Shown here in pieces: positions 59,701-64,000 of a DNA stretch of 64,000 nt. The notes under the pieces are model-generated. The model searched no databases, was not told where the DNA came from, and saw only the letters and a program-made list of their open reading frames with translations. The stretch spans positions 34,010,836-34,074,835 of the forward strand of contig NC_088681.1 in the NCBI RefSeq assembly GCF_950023065.1, in the 5' to 3' direction. This stretch comes from Planococcus citri (Eukaryota > Arthropoda > Insecta > Hemiptera > Pseudococcidae). Made by a program: the position numbers and the translations under genes. Each line of letters begins with the position of its first letter. Positions within the stretch are counted from its first letter, which is position 1.

Positions 59701-62700
59701 TCTTAGAAAAAAAAACCAGTTCAGTTCAAAGTGGAAGTGGACACTTTGAAAGGTCCTCTTAGTCCTCTAGTTAAATAGGAGCACAAAAAAGTCATTTCAA
59801 TTTCATCGTGACTTAAAAATGAAAGGATCTATGATCGATTGAAAAATTTAAAGCGTTCTGGTACCTTCAATTGCGATCTTTTTACGGGTGATAAATAATA
59901 TATTTTTTAAGCTCTGTTCATCTCTTGTTTCGAAGGGGTTATGGTCGATATGATTTTTTCAAAACTCGTGTCTTGTTTCAAAAGTGCAAAAATTTGGTGA
60001 AAAAATGTGAAAAATTATTTTTGGCGAATGTTCTACATGTACCTACTTGATGCTAATACATGTAAAAAATTATAGTAGTGATTTTCTACGTATCTCTTCT
60101 TTTCTCTTTCCGGTCACCTAAAATGTATATAATACCTAAGATGACATAAATTAAATTTTTTTGGTGTGAGGGACATTTGATCATTAGAAGAGAGAAAAAT
60201 GAAAGAAAAATCGTTGCTAGTTGAATATTTTTTGGGTAAAAATATCTGACAATGAGCAATTTTATTTTTAAAAAATTTGATTACTAAACCAGGAGTGAGG
60301 TGGCAGGATTATGAAAAAGTTGAATCAAGAATCGATTGAAAAGAAATCAAAATTAAAGAAAAAGGAAACTGGAGTTTTCTTATTTTTTTTTGACTTTGAA
60401 AAATGTTGTGTAACGTCCCTCCGTCTTTTCAACCTGGCTTAACAAGGTCGCGAGGTATCAGAACAAGAGGAACAATTTTTGGACCGAATACCGAAAAATT
60501 GAAAGAGCATCCAAAACACGCCGAACAAAGCCAACTTTGAGCTGTAAATTTCATTTTTCAATTTTTGGCGAATTTTTGAAAATTTAAAAAGTCATTTCCA
60601 TAAAAAAAATTGTATTTTTTGAAACATTCAGATAAACAGCTGAAAGGCTATAGAACTCGAATTTTAGTTTTTATGCTATTTCTTGTTTAGTACTACCGAA
60701 TGACAATTTTTGAGCCCATAATCGGGGTTTCATCTGCATCCAGTGCGTGGTACCTCCAAAACAGGATTCTAAGGGTTTCACCTACGCTGTTTCTATCCAT
60801 TTTGAACCGATTGATTTGAATTTTGGTGTGAAGGTCAAGGTACTTGAGAGTAATGAATTAATCAAACTAATGACCCTGAATTTTTTTAAATGTTTTTTGG
60901 CCCCCATAAAGACCCTAAAATCTACATTGAAAAGTTAAAATCGATGTAGAAAGGAGTCCAAAATCTGGAAAAAAGCTAGAAAAATTATTTTTATATTTTT
61001 CAAAGTATTTTCAACCATTGACAGTTTTTTTAAAGCATTTTTCGACCATTTGAAAACGCAGTTTTCCCCGTCTAAAGTGGTAAATTTTGCTCAACAATTT
61101 TTTTCCTCGTAAATGTCATCGAGGATGTCGGATTACACCATCAACCTGAATTTGAACCAAATTCGTCAATTTCTTGTATGTTTTACGATTTTTATTAACA
61201 AAGTTGAATTGTGCCATTTTGGGAACCTCTGACATGCCTCCCGGGTGACCTGTGTGCTTAAAATTCAATGTGTAGACTAACATCGATTCGAACTACATCA
61301 TACAAGTATTTATTGCAATTTCAAAGAAATTAGAAATTTTCGATTTTTTTTTTACTTATTTTCATTATTTTCCAATTTGGAAAAATGTACCCACTATACC
61401 TTGGTCTAGAAGTAAATTCAATTGTGAATTTGATGTAGGTAAGGGGTAGTTATTTTGTATCGCAGAGAACGTCCTGCGATGTATTTTTTTTATGCGTGAA
61501 GTTGAGTCTACTCTCAACTCTCAAGTTACTTTGCAAACTCCTCATCCCTATAGTTGAAAAAGTCTTCGAAGAATTGTCGTTTTCGAAAAACAAATGTGTT
61601 CAATTTTTTCAAAACTATTCTCATCATTATTTATTATGATTTTTTTTTAAAGCCAAAATCAATAGAATCGTCAATTTAGTTTTAGATCAAAACCATTATA
61701 GGCTACGTATTCCAGTAGATAGAGGTACTTATCGACATTTACATATGTATTTCGATGTAATCGGACAATTTCAAGTTAATTACCGCAATCAAAAGGGAAT
61801 TAAGACAACAATACAAAATCTACTCAATACGTACGCGATAATAACGCAAACAAGTCTATTATACGAAATCGACCAAAATACCTGCTACGAGGATTAAATA
61901 AGCGAGCGAAAATTTGCCTTGCAATCATTACGGGGCATCAAATATGAGCGAGATTTATCTCGTCGACCCTTTTCATTAAATCGATTATGAATAGCTAAAG
62001 CCCAAAATACAGTTTATGTTTACTTGGCCGATGGTAAATACGATATGAGACTAGGTTTCAATTTTCTTTTCAAATTTATCACCGACAGAGAGTCCTCGTA
62101 TTTACAAATTAATTCGTATTTTACCACTTTCTTCGTACGTAGCGTGTTGCAGGTTACCTACATGTGACGGTTTTATTATCAAGGGTAAAAAAGCCACCAT
62201 ACTCTTATAAAATGATTCATTAATAAACATAAGATGTATGCCTATTTGCTGGCTTAACTAATAAACGAGCGTATAGGTAGATATTTCACCGTATGTGATT
62301 TCTCGTTAAGTGAACATTGAAATGGATTTGTCGCTGTGAGCTTTTTCATTCTTCTTTGCACGTAGAGGTATATACGAGTACAACGAAAACAAAAACCAAA
62401 ATCATTACGAGACCGGGTACAGAGAGAAAAAAAAACGTGAAAAGAATCCGGCGTTAACGTACTATGCTTTTATGTTTTTTTCTCTACCTTTCTTCCTTTT
62501 ATCTGTTGAAAAAAAAATATGATAGAGACAAATTCATTTTTTAGCTATATTTTCCTCCTCGAGTGAGCCTATGCTATGCCTTTTTTTGATATATGATGTA
62601 TTTTTTCATACATATTTTATCATTGATTTTTATTTAGTAGTTCATTGATAGTATAAATGAATTTTTTTCCCTCGCTCGGTATTATTTTACAAACGCGTCG

Positions 62701-63089
62701 AGCGCGAGCTTTTCTCGCGGAAAAAAAGATGCGTGGTTCTTATCTCTGTGTTTTCAAGTTTACATCCGTGTGAAAAGCTGTATGAAAAATAGGCGTCCAA
62801 ATTATACGCGAAAGAGATTCGAGACAAATGGTGTTGAAAATTACGTGCGATCATGCGAAAGAAATTTATTTACGTGGAATTAAAATTCGCCTGGTAAATA
62901 TGAACATTGCGTTTTGAAAAATTATACGCACCTTGTTGGTAATCATCTTTATGTGAATGTTTTGTAACACGAACCAACGAGTACCTTAATTTTTAAAATC
63001 GTTCCTTAAATTCGAGATACTTGTAGGTACCGTACCGGGTACCCACTCGAAAGTTTCGAAAAAGATCGAATGTTCGAATATTTCATATA
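56771..63089. other. intergenic or intronic DNA, no gene supported
   Basis: Complex unique stretches (57,200-59,100 and 61,700-63,080) alternate with low-complexity DNA. No exon with both splice sites and a recognisable reading was found. The sequence could still be RasGRF intron. Confidence 0.4.
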
Positions 63090-63474
63090 CAGTAGACTTC
63101 CGCTTATCCGGCTTCCGCTTATCCGGACAGCCGTATTATCCGGACGAAAATAAATTCTCCTTATTATCCGGACTTTTCGATTATCCGGACAAAATCCCTA
63201 TTATCCGGACAAGTATACATGAATTACATACGAGTACATGCTCAAAAATTATTGTTATCTTTGTTTTTGGTTTGTTTTTCTCTATTTTGTGAAGAAATAA
63301 AATTCATTTTTTGCACCTTTCATTAAAAATTACACAAATACACCATTATCATAAAAAAAACAGCCATTTTCGGCCAAAAATTCAACCTAAAACATATTAA
63401 TCCGTATTATCCGGATTTTTGCTTATCCGGACATCCAAATTCCCCAGTTAGTCCGGATAAGCGGAAGTCTACTG
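63090..63474. mobile_element. 385-bp pogo/Tigger-like MITE with reiterated TTATCCGGAC
   Basis: The left end CAGTAGACTTCCGCTTATCC and the right end GGATAAGCGGAAGTCTACTG are perfect inverses, with TA on both sides. The word TTATCCGGA recurs at least seven times inside, on the same strand as the left end. The ends are of the pogo/Tigger kind. No transposase frame is present. The clean ends suggest fairly recent movement. Confidence 0.9.
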
Positions 63475-64000
63475 TACCTCTATTTAATGAATTTGCTCCC
63501 TAAACTTCGACGAGACTTTTAGGTCAAAGGTTAAGGTTTTTTTTTGAAATAAGATATTTTTAACAGAGAAATGTCTCGTGTGGGTTGGTCAATGAAATAA
63601 CGTACAGATGGTGTCGTATGCCTGAAAATGGGTTTATTTTTTATGCTCTGTAATTATTTTTTGAAATGTAATGCTAAAGTCAATTTGGACAGTTCTTATG
63701 GTACTTTTTGGAAATCTAAAATTTTTAAAATATGGTTGAAGGCTCTGGAACGGCTTGAAATCACCTCTAATCTACTTATCGTCAGTATGTTGAAGTCAGG
63801 GAGTATGAAGTAAATTTTAGCCTCCCAACTTCATTGGGTAAAATTCTGCAAAAATGTCAACTTTTGAAAATATCATGGAATGGAGGATACAGAACTGCTT
63901 AAAATGGTTCAAAACTTTTTACAATAAATTCAGATGGTCAAAAATAGGGTAAGGGTAGGGGTAAAAATATGATATTTTTTTTTGCATTTTTGGTCCTAAT

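Overview
This window is animal nuclear DNA, most likely from an insect. It is AT-rich, with short introns using GT..AG splice sites, long homopolymer runs, and several kinds of inverted-repeat transposon remnants. The genes that can be recognised (METTL14, BTBD1/2, RasGRF, a GMC oxidoreductase, an insect-type ionotropic receptor) point to an arthropod. The scattered palindromic motif built on TAGGTACCTA, together with the overall base composition, makes me suspect a sternorrhynchan hemipteran such as a mealybug, scale insect or aphid. That lineage call is inference only.

Layout. Positions 1-13,800 are mostly non-coding, with MITE-like elements at 7,506-8,200 and 9,872-10,127 and a possible minus-strand gene tail near 4,881-5,081. 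At 14,806-16,637 (minus) lies a five-exon calmodulin-like EF-hand gene whose 5' end was not found. At 19,320-21,341 (minus) is a GMC-family FAD oxidoreductase with one 99-nt intron that is itself open in frame. A compact gene cluster follows at 24,337-31,648: METTL14 (plus, six exons, all splice phases agree), an intronless divergent ionotropic receptor (plus), and a convergent BTBD1/2 orthologue (minus, six exons, all phases agree). A single-exon coiled-coil protein of unknown function is at 36,036-36,518 (minus). The first coding exon of a RasGRF orthologue (plus) ends at 45,286. I could not find its next exon, so the gene probably runs out of the window through a very long intron. A TATA-containing candidate promoter lies upstream of it, at 40,534.

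The rest is dominated by repeats. Four structures are large near-palindromes (about 25.0-25.7, 31.9-33.1, 38.5-40.0 and 55.8-56.6 kb), each able to fold into a long hairpin if transcribed. At 55.3-56.7 kb there is a readable three-layer nest of insertions with a precise 7-bp target duplication. Several short TA-flanked elements with CAG-starting ends resemble pogo/Tigger or other Tc1/mariner-related MITEs.

The recognised genes do not form a pathway; they are ordinary eukaryotic neighbours. METTL14 is the partner subunit of the nuclear m6A mRNA methyltransferase. BTBD1/2 is a Cullin-3 type BTB adaptor. RasGRF is a calcium-linked Ras exchange factor. The receptor is probably chemosensory, and the GMC enzyme is secreted. 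Exon boundaries were derived by hand from reading frame and splice consensus, without alignment software.
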